Shown piece by piece: positions 9,781 through 17,260 of a DNA stretch of 64,000 nucleotides; the stretch's first letter is position 1; each line of letters opens with the position of its first letter. The stretch is from NCBI RefSeq assembly GCF_033097485.1, contig NZ_AP028634.1, positions 797,126 to 861,125 of the forward strand, read 5' to 3'. The stretch is from Pyrofollis japonicus. GTDB taxonomy: Archaea > Thermoproteota > Thermoprotei_A > Sulfolobales > Pyrodictiaceae. The translations under genes were made by a program, and so were the position numbers. The notes beneath the pieces are model-generated. The model searched no databases. It saw nothing but the letters and a program-made list of their open reading frames with translations, and was not told the origin of the DNA.

Positions 9781-10536
9781 TTAACACGTTAGCCTGCCGG
9801 CGTTGATTCCTAGTACTTGCCCAGTTATTGTCCTGGCTGCTGGCGATGCAAGGAAGTAGACTGCCTCAGCTACGTCCTCGGGCTGTATGATTGTTTTAAG
9901 TGGGTGTAGCTCTTCTATTCGTTTCCTCTTCTCCGGTGTATCTATGAAGTCGCGCACCATGTCTGTCTCGACAAAGCTGGGTGCTACCGCGTTTACGCGT
10001 ATCTTGTAAGGTGCTAGCTCCACAGCAAGCCGCCGCGTAAACCCGATTACACCTGCCTTTGAGGCGGCATACGCTGTTGATGCCACTATGTTGCCCGTCT
10101 GCCCGGCTATGCTGGCAATGTTTACGATGCTTGCCCAGGGTGCTTTGCGGAGCAGAGGCAGGAAGGTCTTAGTTACGAGGAAAACTCCGGTAAGGTTTAC
10201 CTTTATCACCTTCTCCCAGTCCTCTAGGCTCGTCTCCTCCGTTGAGCCCACGTGCAGTATGCCTGCATTGTTTACTAGGACGTTTAGGTACGGCCACTTC
10301 TCCTCAACCGCCCTACGAGCGTCCTCGACACTCTTGGGATCAGTCACGTCTAAGGGGATGACAAGTACGTCGGCTGCTCCTCGCTTACGGGCCTCTTCAG
10401 CGACTTTCTCAGCCTTATCACGACTACTTCTATAGGTCACCGCAACAGCATATCCCTCTGAGGCGAATCGGAGCACTATTGCGCGCCCAATACCGCGACT
10501 TGAACCAGTTACGAAAACGTATCCGGGTAGCGCCAT
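9781..10536 (-). CDS. short-chain dehydrogenase/reductase (FabG-like)
   Basis: NAD(P)-dependent oxidoreductase of the classical SDR family, 251 residues. It shows the cofactor loop TGSSRGIGRAI near the N-terminus, NNAG, and the catalytic YxxxK in AYAASKAG with the upstream serine in NIASIAG. The C-terminal PSFVETDM resembles the substrate loop of 3-oxoacyl reductases. An open frame extends 19 codons further upstream. I take ATG 10536 because GGTGA sits 5 bases before it. The substrate cannot be told from sequence. Archaea lack fatty acid synthase, so a role in sugar, polyol or ketone metabolism is as likely as any. Confidence 0.88.
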   Translation of the reverse strand: MALPGYVFVTGSSRGIGRAIVLRFASEGYAVAVTYRSSRDKAEKVAEEARKRGAADVLVIPLDVTDPKSVEDARRAVEEKWPYLNVLVNNAGILHVGSTEETSLEDWEKVIKVNLTGVFLVTKTFLPLLRKAPWASIVNIASIAGQTGNIVASTAYAASKAGVIGFTRRLAVELAPYKIRVNAVAPSFVETDMVRDFIDTPEKRKRIEELHPLKTIIQPEDVAEAVYFLASPAARTITGQVLGINAGRLTC

Positions 10537-10730
10537 ACCCGTCACCGCTCCTATACTATGTACGTGGCTCCCCCATAACCCTATGGCGGCCAAAACCCAT
10601 TAGCTATAATCATTCCTCGGGAAAGGAGTGTGTTAAAGCCTATATAGTAAGACTAGTTAAGGAAATTTAGGGAGTGATTCACCATAGTATTGTACCGAAG
10701 ATCTTTCCAATGCTTTGAGGGTATGCTGCC

Positions 10731-11171
10731 GTGAATCGTGGAGCACATGTTGCTTTCTCTGCACTACTAGGGCTAGTTGCCGCAAAACTCATAGCCCATG
10801 ACATTCTCTATTGGTATGTTGGCCTTCTAGCTGGTATATTGGCTGGGCTAGTGCCCGATACTGATCTGCGCTGGAAGCATAGGATGATTATGCACAACGT
10901 CTTCGTTGCTCTTGGTATCACTCTTGCTGTGTTTTTCGCAGGCCGCTTCGTATCAACTACATTGTCTGCTGTGCTGGGTGCTTCTTCTCTCCTAGGCTTT
11001 CTTGGACACGTATTTTTAGACTCTCTTACGGTTAGGGGGGTCGCGCTTCTCTATCCTATTAGGCATAGGAGGTATCGTTTGGCGAGACTGCGTTCCAGCA
11101 GCAGAGTCGCCAATGTGATTATTGAGGTGCTTTCGGTACTGCTTATCATTGTTGCCCTTTACGCGTATTAG
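10731..11171 (+). CDS. YdjM/DUF457-like membrane-bound predicted metal hydrolase
   Basis: 146-residue protein with about four hydrophobic helices. It carries the histidine/aspartate pattern of the YdjM (DUF457) family: GAHVAFS at the N-terminus, PDTDLRWKHR in the middle and GHVFLDSLT after the third helix. The family is assigned as membrane-embedded hydrolases on conserved metal-type residues, but no reaction is established. The start is GTG at 10731. It lies 15 bases upstream of the next gene and is probably co-transcribed with it. Confidence 0.7.
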   Translation: MNRGAHVAFSALLGLVAAKLIAHDILYWYVGLLAGILAGLVPDTDLRWKHRMIMHNVFVALGITLAVFFAGRFVSTTLSAVLGASSLLGFLGHVFLDSLTVRGVALLYPIRHRRYRLARLRSSSRVANVIIEVLSVLLIIVALYAY

Positions 11172-11185
11172 GAAGGGAGCACGCG

Positions 11186-11494
11186 ATGATTCGTTATTTA
11201 GATGAGCCTCCTTGGAGCCTTGGTGGACGCCGCTTAGTCTTCACAAATCATGCTAGAAAGAGAATGGTTGAGCGGGGCATAAGCGAGGAGGACGTGCGTC
11301 GTGCTCTTAGTGAGCCGGTACAGATTCTGTATGATCGTAGAAAGGATGTGTACCTCGTTCTTGGATCCAACAACGTAGCCGTTGTTGTGGCTGATCGTGT
11401 CACCTTTGTTGAGGTCGTAACTGTTCTTCGCAGAAAGGAATACGAGGCACTAACTGGGAGGCTCGGGAGAAAGCGGTACCGCTGGGTCATGTAG
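11186..11494 (+). CDS. DUF4258-like small protein (possible RelE/BECR-fold)
   Basis: 102 residues. The core reads FTNHARKRMVERGISEEDV, then a short beta-rich stretch with YLVLGSNNVAVVVA. That pattern is typical of DUF4258 proteins, thought to share the RelE/Barnase-like RNase fold. Such proteins may be toxins, but no antitoxin gene is adjacent, and the neighbour upstream is a membrane protein. Function unproven. The start is ATG 11186 after a GGAAGGGAG ribosome site. Confidence 0.6.
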   Translation: MIRYLDEPPWSLGGRRLVFTNHARKRMVERGISEEDVRRALSEPVQILYDRRKDVYLVLGSNNVAVVVADRVTFVEVVTVLRRKEYEALTGRLGRKRYRWVM

Positions 11495-11611
11495 CTGGGT
11501 AATACAGGCCTATTATATTCATTATTCCATATCTATATTGCTCTCTACGGGCCTTAGGATAACAAGCGGGGGTTAGAAACAACTTACGGAATACTGCAGG
11601 AGGTGGCTAAA

Positions 11612-12784
11612 ATGGCTGAGGAGTGGACGCCAGAGCCTTGGGTTTACGATACTATTGCAGACGCCCTAGGTATTGAGAGGGATCGAGTAGAGAACCTTGT
11701 ACGTAGTAGAGTTATACGGATACGCTCGTATCGAGGCATAATGTATGCATCGCTTCGACGTGAGCTAGCAGGTTATCCTGAGGGTACTGTAATCCTCTTT
11801 GGCCGGGGATGGAGTAGGGTCGTTCACGGCTATCCTCCTATCCAGAGAGCCGTGTTGCTGCGCGTTGCTGTCCCAAGGCACTTCATCGACAAGGTGGTTG
11901 TCGAGGAGAAGCTTAATGGCTATAACGTGAGAGTAGTGCTCATCGACGATAGGGTTCTGGCAATAACGCGGGGCGGGCTAGTATGCCCCTATACTACTGC
12001 TAGGCTTACGAGACTCCTAGGCGAAAAAATTAAGGAGGCGCTTAGAGAAATCGGCGCCGACGACCACTATTTGGCCGGCGAGGTAATAGGGTTAGAGAAT
12101 CCGTATACCCGGTACTTCTACCCAGAGGCACCAAAGTTCGGATACTTCGTCTTCGATATCTTTCGCGAAGGAAAACCATTGCCGCCACGGATAAGGGACG
12201 AGGTGACGGAGAAGCATGGTATACCGCACGTACCGGTACTAGGTATCGTTGACAAAGATGACGTTGACAGCATCAAGGCTATCCTTGAGAAGCTTAACAG
12301 GGAGGGGAGAGAAGGCATTGTTATGAAGGATCCGGAGTACCGAGTACCGCCGCTCAAGTATACGACTCCAGCGACGAATATCGGCGACCTACGCTACGGT
12401 ATGCGGTTCTTCATGGAGGAGGGTCGTAGCTTCTTGTTCTCAAGGATACTTAGAGAAATATTCCGGGCCTATGAGGAGGGGCTGCAAGGGCCAAAGCTTG
12501 ATAGTCTAGCATTGGAGCTCGGCACAGCCATATTGAAGCCCGCAATAGAGACTGTTACGCTCGTTGCGAAGGGAGAAATGGTTGCAGAGGAGTTCGAACT
12601 AGAATTCGCTAACGCTGATGAGCTTAACGAGTTCGTAGACTATATGTCGAGCCTTGGCATAGACCTAGTCATATTATCAACATGGGAAGAAAACGGGTTC
12701 TTAAAGGCAAGGATAAGGAAGCCCAAGGATACTTGGGTCGAGGTTAGAAAGATACTCGAAACCGGTCTAACGCCGATAGACTAG
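11612..12784 (+). CDS. ATP-dependent RNA ligase (Pab1020/Rnl3 family)
   Basis: 390-residue member of the archaeal RNA ligase family typified by Pyrococcus abyssi Pab1020. The enzyme adenylates itself on a lysine and seals or circularises RNA. The nucleotidyltransferase motif I is EEKLNGYNVR, with the lysine near residue 100. GLENPYTRYFYPEAP and EGIVMKDPEYR correspond to later motifs. The C-terminal 130 residues should hold the family's dimerisation domain. The start is ATG 11612, with AGGAGGTGG six bases upstream. A GTG at 11603 lies inside that site. The HARP-type 'RNA ligase partner' gene follows about 1 kb downstream. Confidence 0.88.
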   Translation: MAEEWTPEPWVYDTIADALGIERDRVENLVRSRVIRIRSYRGIMYASLRRELAGYPEGTVILFGRGWSRVVHGYPPIQRAVLLRVAVPRHFIDKVVVEEKLNGYNVRVVLIDDRVLAITRGGLVCPYTTARLTRLLGEKIKEALREIGADDHYLAGEVIGLENPYTRYFYPEAPKFGYFVFDIFREGKPLPPRIRDEVTEKHGIPHVPVLGIVDKDDVDSIKAILEKLNREGREGIVMKDPEYRVPPLKYTTPATNIGDLRYGMRFFMEEGRSFLFSRILREIFRAYEEGLQGPKLDSLALELGTAILKPAIETVTLVAKGEMVAEEFELEFANADELNEFVDYMSSLGIDLVILSTWEENGFLKARIRKPKDTWVEVRKILETGLTPID

Positions 12785-13002
12785 CCTATAGGTGTTTTAG
12801 CTAACTCATCCGCCTTCTCGTCTCGGCTTCTACGAGTACACCGAGCCATTAAGTACAGTATAGCCATATAGGCTAGCACGCCTACGATTACTGCAAGAGA
12901 AGCTCTGACAACATAATATGATAGCCTGGGCACAAATAGTGCCACAACGTAGAGTATGTAGCCCAGCAGGATTAGGCTAGCCAGCAATTTGCACCGAGGC
13001 AT
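12781..13002 (-). CDS. small two-helix membrane protein, unknown
   Basis: About 73 residues with two hydrophobic segments (LLASLILLGYILYVVALFV and a second around SLAVIVGVLAYMAILYLM) and a charged tail. It is convergent with the RNA ligase, sharing 4 bases, and its start overlaps the end of the larger membrane gene upstream, which suggests translational coupling. GTG at 13011 is an alternative start. Not recognised. Confidence 0.5.
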   Translation of the reverse strand: MPRCKLLASLILLGYILYVVALFVPRLSYYVVRASLAVIVGVLAYMAILYLMARCTRRSRDEKADELAKTPIG

Positions 13003-13588
13003 TTTCCTCACTCATATACATTGATGCAACGTTATAGCTATTGGTGAGCAACTTGTTAACAAAGTAGCCTGGAACAACAGATAGTAGGCCGAGCGAGGCT
13101 ACTAGCAGTGCGGAAACCAGTGCCACCCGTGGAGCCTTGTAGCCAATTCTTCTTCCTGTTATCTCTGCTAGGACTTTATTACCTAGCTTTACGAGAAAAT
13201 ACGTGTAAACAATACTATAGATGTTGAGTAGGCCTAGAGAAGCTGCTGAGAAAAGCCATAGTGAAGAGAGCTGCTCAAAACCTGCAACAACCTGCGCCAT
13301 CTTCGCGACAGAGTCGTAGACCTTAGGCTCCGGGCATCTTAGGAGAAGCCGCGGCTCATTATTCTCCAGCACACGGAGGACCATAGAGTAGTGCTCTGCT
13401 AGGAGGCGGCCAACAGCATAGGTGGAGGCTGCTGAAAGCCCAGCCGCTGCCAACCAGTATCTTGCAACAAAGGGGAGCCATGTATTGAGGTCGGAGAGGA
13501 GCAAGCCAATGCTGAATAGGCTCGCGAAGAATATCAAACCCCAAGCAGTAATGGCTACTGCGGTAAGACTCCGCGCTATGGTCTCCAA
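12977..13588 (-). CDS. multi-pass membrane protein, unknown
   Basis: 203 residues with about four predicted membrane helices: two near the N-terminus, one around residue 120 and one around residue 170. A hydrophilic stretch with RLLLRCPEPKVYDSV lies between helices two and three. I do not recognise the family. Its 3' end overlaps the next small membrane gene, so the two are probably one operon. The pair sits on the opposite strand between the RNA ligase and its putative partner. Confidence 0.6.
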   Translation of the reverse strand: METIARSLTAVAITAWGLIFFASLFSIGLLLSDLNTWLPFVARYWLAAAGLSAASTYAVGRLLAEHYSMVLRVLENNEPRLLLRCPEPKVYDSVAKMAQVVAGFEQLSSLWLFSAASLGLLNIYSIVYTYFLVKLGNKVLAEITGRRIGYKAPRVALVSALLVASLGLLSVVPGYFVNKLLTNSYNVASMYMSEENASVQIAG

Positions 13589-13770
13589 GACTTCTCAGCG
13601 CCTCATACACATGGTTGCCTCGTGTGCGGTAGGGATAGCCAAGCCGTTCTCTCTTCGTGCTCGTTGGGGGAAATATTATTTTCAGACAAGAAGCAACTAT
13701 ACAAAATACGTAGAATGGGGCGCTACCAATTCACACCAAGACAGCATTAGCCAGGCAAAGGTGATGCAGC

Positions 13771-14517
13771 ATGGCGGAAGAGAGGAGGCTTCAGAGGAGC
13801 CTACGAGTATACGTGCTCGATACTAGTGCTCTCACCGATCCAAGGATACGCGGCCTCCTCGGAGCAAAAGACGTTGACGAGGCCATACGATTGCTAGCAG
13901 AAATGCTGGCAGAGGCTCGCCTCGTCTACGGCCTAGAAATATATATGCCTCCAAGCGTCTATGAGGAGGCTAGGCGATTCCTCCTCTCTAATGGCGTCTC
14001 TCTCAAAGCCTTTGAGGAACTATCTACCTGGATAACCATAAAGCCGCCAGCCCGTCATGAGATACGGGTACCTGCGACTGTTTTCAGGGAGTACGTTGAA
14101 GAAGTTAGAAATAGAATGACTAGGGGGCTGCGAGTAGCGGAAGAACATGTTCGCAGAGCCTTTGAGGCTGGAGGAATGTATCCTCAAGAATCCACGCCGC
14201 GCGATACACGAAGCGAAAAACTAGGAGCACTGATAAGAGGGCTTCGCGAGCGCTACCGACAAGCAACTAGACACGGGGTACTAGACAGCGTTGAAGACCT
14301 TGACGCCATATTACTCGCACTAGAACTCCAAGCAATACTTGTCAGTAACGATGAGGGGGTAAGGCGATTCGCTGAAGCCCTAGGCGTTGTCTCAATAGAT
14401 CCCCTACGCTTCATAGGCATTGTGCGCCGGTTAACACAGAGAGCCAAAGAAAGTGAGAAGGGAAAAGAGGAGGCCAAGACACTCCAAGAAATAGAACTTG
14501 TTCGCCAAGAGAGTTGA
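13771..14517 (+). CDS. HARP-type PIN protein (RNA ligase partner / protein-only RNase P family)
   Basis: 248 residues matching the UPF0278/'RNA ligase partner' family. That family also contains the HARP proteins (homologues of Aquifex RNase P), which mature tRNA 5' ends without RNA. The PIN-fold acidic residues are visible: D17 in VLDTSALTDP, D176/D178 in VEDLDAILLALEL and D194 in VSNDEGV. A charged helical insert around residues 90-150 matches the long helices on which HARP oligomerises. The start is ATG 13771, with GGTGAT five bases upstream. Whether it acts in tRNA maturation or with the nearby RNA ligase is open. Confidence 0.82.
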   Translation: MAEERRLQRSLRVYVLDTSALTDPRIRGLLGAKDVDEAIRLLAEMLAEARLVYGLEIYMPPSVYEEARRFLLSNGVSLKAFEELSTWITIKPPARHEIRVPATVFREYVEEVRNRMTRGLRVAEEHVRRAFEAGGMYPQESTPRDTRSEKLGALIRGLRERYRQATRHGVLDSVEDLDAILLALELQAILVSNDEGVRRFAEALGVVSIDPLRFIGIVRRLTQRAKESEKGKEEAKTLQEIELVRQES

Positions 14518-14752
14518 AGCATCTCGGTCTTTGTCTCGGAAGAATGCAAGAACCCCTATTTTCCTCTAGACTCTGTTCAGCGACTTTGTAGAAGATACTG
14601 GTAATGCAAAATAGATGAGATGGGGCTCTGAAAGCCCCTCCCAGCTAGCTCGCCATTATAGAGAGGTTACCCGGGTAGTACTCTGGTATTGATATGGGTG
14701 TGAGGGTGAAGTCCGGAGTAAGAATAAGAGTATATCTTGTGGGGTATCGATA

Positions 14753-15982
14753 TTGGTTCGGTTTGAGCTTCCACCGCCACCTCCAGGAACCCTTGAAAGG
14801 AGTAATGAGGAGGTTCTTGAGGCGTTCTTGGCGGCTCTTGCTGCGGGGGGCGCAAGTCCTAAGACCGTTAAAGCATATAGATCGGCTATAGCCGATTTCC
14901 TCGCCTTCATAGGTGACAAGCCTCTCAAGAGTGTAAGTGATGCTGACGTCGCGGCATGGATTTATCGCAGGCTATCAGAAGGTGTGAGGAGGCCTCGTAG
15001 CCCTAACGATGAGTTCTTTAAAGAACAGCGCGAGCGACAAGTAACTATGCACTACTATACGTTATTCTTGCGTGGCTTCTTCGAGTGGCTGGGCCTCCCT
15101 GTCCATGTACCGGTGGTTAAGAAGCCGAGAGGCCGCAGTGTTGAAGCACTATCTCCCGCCGAGATTGAGCGACTACTCAATGCGGTTAACGATGCTCTTG
15201 ACTTGCTGATCGTGGCGCTTCTCTTCGAGACTGGGCTACGAGCACAGGAGGCTGTATCGCTCAAGCTACGTGACATAGATTTTGCTAGGCGCGAGATACG
15301 CGTAAGGAATGCAAAGTACGGCGAGGAGAGAATAGTGTTCTACGGTGCATTAACGGAGCAAGCGCTACGGATATGGCTCCAGCTGAACCCTGGGCTCAAG
15401 CCGGACGACAAGCTGCTCGGAATAAGCTATAGCGGTCTCTACAAGAGGCTCAAAGCCCTCGCGAAGAGGGCTGGAATAGACCCTAGAAAAGTTAGGCCGC
15501 ACGTGCTGCGTCACACCTTTGCTACTGAGGCTCTTCGTAGAGGAGTACCGCTGCCCGTAGTCCAGAGGCTACTAGGGCACCGCGACATAAAGGTCACACA
15601 GATATATCTCCACTTAGTCACCGATGACGTGAGAGAAGCTTACCAGCGTGCCTTCGGGGCAACATCCCCCATGTACCAACCATATCCGCCGCCACCCAAC
15701 TATTACCCAGCCTATTATGCGCCACCTACGCCCCCAACCTACCATCAGTACCCACAGCCACCAAGCCAGCCATACCAGGCTAGCAGCGAGCAAGTACAAA
15801 CAGCGCCACTGCCAAACTATATGGTTCCGCAACAAACTGGGCAACAAGCAGCCCAGCCAGAGCCCCCACCACAGCAAGCTCCACCAAACACGTTCAGCAT
15901 GGCCCCGCTAGCAGCTCTGCCTCAGCATCCACCTCTCCACGCGCCCATGCCTAGAAAGAAGGCTGAGAGCGAAACAAGTTAG
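14753..15982 (+). CDS. xerA: XerA-like tyrosine recombinase with Pro/Tyr/Gln-rich tail
   Basis: Resolves chromosome dimers at a dif site. The N-terminal SAM-like core-binding domain (about residues 18-105) is followed by the catalytic domain. All active residues are present: R163, K188, H250-x-x-R253, H276 and nucleophile Y285. Normal archaeal XerA ends about 15-20 residues after the tyrosine. Here a tail of about 110 residues follows, full of P, Y and Q (for example PPPPNYYPAYYAPPTPP). The start is TTG 14753. A GAGTATATCT box near 14726 would give a leaderless or nearly leaderless transcript. The protein appears to be a host gene rather than a prophage integrase. Confidence 0.88.
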   Translation: MVRFELPPPPPGTLERSNEEVLEAFLAALAAGGASPKTVKAYRSAIADFLAFIGDKPLKSVSDADVAAWIYRRLSEGVRRPRSPNDEFFKEQRERQVTMHYYTLFLRGFFEWLGLPVHVPVVKKPRGRSVEALSPAEIERLLNAVNDALDLLIVALLFETGLRAQEAVSLKLRDIDFARREIRVRNAKYGEERIVFYGALTEQALRIWLQLNPGLKPDDKLLGISYSGLYKRLKALAKRAGIDPRKVRPHVLRHTFATEALRRGVPLPVVQRLLGHRDIKVTQIYLHLVTDDVREAYQRAFGATSPMYQPYPPPPNYYPAYYAPPTPPTYHQYPQPPSQPYQASSEQVQTAPLPNYMVPQQTGQQAAQPEPPPQQAPPNTFSMAPLAALPQHPPLHAPMPRKKAESETS

Positions 15983-16017
15983 CAAGAAACAGCACTAAAG
16001 GAGCGAATGATGCTTAA

Positions 16018-17256
16018 CTATTTGCCCTTAGTACACTTCAACAAGTTTAATAGCTCTTCGGTACTATAGAGTGGGTATTCGAACCGGAACAGTCGATAAG
16101 CTATGTTTCTCTCATCTGGAGGCATGACGCTGTAAACGGGCTTACCCATCGCTATTGCTGTCTTTATTTCTGTTTCTACGCCCATGTGTGTAGCCAGGTA
16201 CATTGTAGGCCGGTAGGCGATTATGAGGTCTGCCTGAGACACATAGCCCAAGTCTCGTCTCTCTATACTGGCCTCTATGCTCGCTTTTAGCTGCGTCAAG
16301 TATCCCGGATTCATCGTTGTCCGTTGCACCGGGTAGAGGTACTTGTCGAAGAACTCGTCGCGGAGATCAACCGGGTACGGATACTCGTGGAGACCGTTCT
16401 CGGTGTGAGGCCACCTGTTTGACCGCTCTATTCTGGTCTCGAGTTCATCGCTATTGGGCTTCGTTATCAGCTCATCTATGGTTGTTGGGGAGAAGATGAC
16501 GAGGTGTTCGCAACTCTCTTCAAGCTTTTCCTTAAACTCCTCAATCTCGAGGGCATCCCTGAAGCGATCCAGGGACTCCCCTTGTTCCAGAGCTTTTTTG
16601 CGCACAATCGTTATTGGGTGCGAGATGTATGCTGAGATGTACTTGCCTCCGCTGGGAGGCTCAAGCCCCAACAGCATTGAGAGGAGGCGCTCATGGCTCG
16701 TACGACTATGCTTAGATGCGTAAAGGTACAAGCTAGCGCCGAACAAGACCAGTGTCTGTACAATGCTGTGGTGAGTGCTTCTCCAGTTTAGGACACCTAG
16801 GGGATCCAGTACCTGGAACCCAGCAACGCCGGGCGTCTCGCCGCTTGCTACTCGCTTAGCAACTCTGTACAAAATGTGGTAATAATCATCTACATAGTCT
16901 ATTATGGATACCTCTACTCCCTTGGATGCTAGCTGCGCAAGGTGGGCAACAATAGGGCTGGCAACTACGTTGTTTCTCCTATAGTAAGCCATGTGGGCCG
17001 CAATAACAGCTGCGTCTGACCCCGAGGCTTCAAGATCTTTCATCATTTTCTCGAATGCCTTATTGAACTTCTCTACGACAGTACTATACCTAACTAGGAG
17101 TAGTTCTGACACATGGTATATTGGCGCCTTAAACTCGTCCTCGACATAATCCTCGTACTTTGCTGTAGCAGCGCCAAGGCTCTGTGCAAGCTCAAGGACC
17201 TTGCTGAGATCGAGCCCCGATACACCGCTTATGATCACGAGCCTCTTTAGAGCCAT
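16018..17256 (-). CDS. unknown protein: degenerate P-loop N-terminus plus deoxyribosyltransferase-like C-terminus
   Basis: 412 residues. The first strand and loop, LVIISGVSGLDLSKVLELA, look like a kinase P-loop that has lost its GK(S/T). The C-terminal half starts with SAYISHPIT and ends with ADLIIAYRPTMYLATHMG followed by KTAIAMGKPVYSVMP. That is the pattern of the nucleoside 2-deoxyribosyltransferase fold (substrate loop, then 'possession' helix). No function is proven. An open frame extends 14 codons upstream, but AGGAGGGAT eight bases before ATG 17256 fixes the start. It begins 4 bases after the ABC-GNAT gene ends, so the two are an operon. Confidence 0.55.
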   Translation of the reverse strand: MALKRLVIISGVSGLDLSKVLELAQSLGAATAKYEDYVEDEFKAPIYHVSELLLVRYSTVVEKFNKAFEKMMKDLEASGSDAAVIAAHMAYYRRNNVVASPIVAHLAQLASKGVEVSIIDYVDDYYHILYRVAKRVASGETPGVAGFQVLDPLGVLNWRSTHHSIVQTLVLFGASLYLYASKHSRTSHERLLSMLLGLEPPSGGKYISAYISHPITIVRKKALEQGESLDRFRDALEIEEFKEKLEESCEHLVIFSPTTIDELITKPNSDELETRIERSNRWPHTENGLHEYPYPVDLRDEFFDKYLYPVQRTTMNPGYLTQLKASIEASIERRDLGYVSQADLIIAYRPTMYLATHMGVETEIKTAIAMGKPVYSVMPPDERNIAYRLFRFEYPLYSTEELLNLLKCTKGK

Positions 17257-17260
17257 GGTG

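Noticed and set aside
15614-15911. Long frames on both strands opposite the XerA tail
   Set aside because: They arise from the Pro/Gln/Tyr-rich codons of the XerA C-terminus and have no ribosome sites.
14753-15982. XerA as a prophage or plasmid integrase
   Set aside because: Core resembles chromosomal archaeal XerA; no tRNA attachment site or viral genes are beside it.
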